Positions 63,604 to 64,000 of a stretch of DNA of 64,000 nucleotides are shown piece after piece; position 1 is the first letter of the stretch; each line of letters opens with the position of its first letter. The position numbers and the translations under genes are program-made. The notes below the pieces were generated by a model. The model saw only the letters and a list, made by a program, of their open reading frames with translations. It made no database searches and was not told the origin of the DNA. The stretch comes from Bifidobacterium catenulatum DSM 16992 = JCM 1194 = LMG 11043 (GTDB lineage: Bacteria; Actinomycetota; Actinomycetes; Actinomycetales; Bifidobacteriaceae), in assembly GCF_001025195.1 (NCBI RefSeq), contig NZ_AP012325.1, positions 124,001 through 188,000 of the forward strand. The letters are read 5' to 3'.

Positions 63604-64000
63604 ATGGGTCAGGATCAATCGTCAGTGTTTGATCTCGCGGCAGTCGCCGCGGCGTCCAACGGAGGGAACAACGACCCGCTGCTGCCTCCGGCGCGTTACA
63701 TTGGAGCTCCGCAAAAGCCCAGCAAGATGCCGTACAACAAGTACGTCGCATACGATAAGCAGGTGCCGTTTGATTACCCGGAGCGTACGTGGCCGGGCAA
63801 GCGACTGCAGCGTGCACCGCGTTGGTGTTCCGTCGATCTTCGTGACGGCAACCAGGCCCTCGTCAACCCGATGGATTCCGAGCGCAAGCTGCGTTTCTGG
63901 AATCTGCTGGTGTCGTTGGGCTTCAAGGAGATCGAGGTCGGCTTCCCGTCGGCTTCCGAAACCGATTACGATTTCATTCGCATGCTAATCGAGCGTGAGC
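63604..64000 (+). CDS. leuA: 2-isopropylmalate synthase, N-terminal part (runs off window)
   Basis: 132 residues visible. It begins [20 protein letters not shown], then [60 protein letters not shown] and [17 protein letters not shown]. These match the long actinobacterial LeuA, whose TIM-barrel starts with the metal-binding [11 protein letters not shown] motif. It condenses acetyl-CoA and 2-ketoisovalerate in leucine synthesis. AAGGAGGAG gives a clear start. The frame stays open to base 64000. Confidence 0.95.
   Translation, partial: MGQDQSSVFDLAAVAAASNGGNNDPLLPPARYIGAPQKPSKMPYNKYVAYDKQVPFDYPERTWPGKRLQRAPRWCSVDLRDGNQALVNPMDSERKLRFWNLLVSLGFKEIEVGFPSASETDYDFIRMLIERE

Overview
This window looks like chromosomal DNA of a Bifidobacterium (Actinomycetota). 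The grounds are moderately high GC coding bias, actinobacterial families (DUF4244-type Flp pilin, TadE/Rv3654c-like pilus proteins, DUF5701, NUDIX-histidine phosphatase fusion), and a gene order I recall from the Bifidobacterium longum group: LacI regulator, sugar ABC transporter, GH127, GH121, used for hydroxyproline-linked beta-L-arabino-oligosaccharides. I cannot fix the species from sequence alone. No phage, insertion sequence, CRISPR array or rRNA was seen; one tRNA gene, tRNA-Lys(TTT), is present.

Layout. 1-8.2 kb: tail of an ABC ATPase, an FMN-binding lipoprotein, a leftward operon of two giant YhgE/Pip-type membrane proteins and a TetR regulator joined by ATGA overlaps, and a PF06541 membrane protein. 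8.2-13.1 kb: an orphan NrdH-like redoxin behind a NrdR-box pair and a LexA-like box, tRNA-Lys, a C69 dipeptidase, a glycosyltransferase and a TetR regulator. 13.2-14.75 kb: a low-GC islet (DUF2089 protein, 57-aa membrane protein, secreted protein) bounded by an imperfect 17-bp direct repeat. 14.8-26.8 kb: mostly housekeeping genes: ftsY, the nitrogen-control set amtB-PII-glnD behind a GlnR-like box, dnaB behind a dense DnaA-box cluster, the lipid II amidation pair murT-gatD, a phasin-like protein and an AarF/UbiB kinase.

26.8-40.2 kb: the arabino-oligosaccharide locus. A LacI regulator faces a solute-binding protein and two permeases, then an intracellular GH127 beta-L-arabinofuranosidase, then a cell-surface GH121 beta-L-arabinobiosidase. 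TGCGAAA/TTTCGCA operators precede both the transporter and the GH121 gene. The enzyme outside releases disaccharide, the ABC importer takes it in, and GH127 splits it. The next gene (by comparison with B. longum, the arabinofuranosidase HypAA) survives only as a signal-peptide stub.

40.6-54.2 kb: GDPD phosphodiesterase, upp, NUDIX-phosphatase fusion, ppk, then a Tad pilus operon (tadZABC-flp-tadEF) preceded by a candidate structured RNA and carrying two copies of a 60-bp repeat, then a lipid kinase and a TetR repressor with paired operators. 54.4-64 kb: dnaX-recR, aspartokinase split into separate catalytic and ACT-domain genes, a convergent asd, a DUF5701 gene, a metallophosphoesterase and the start of leuA.

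The most unusual items are the DUF2089 islet, the DnaA-box cluster before dnaB, the nrdH regulatory region, the candidate RNA before the Tad genes, and the physically split aspartokinase with a 10-bp-periodic spacer.
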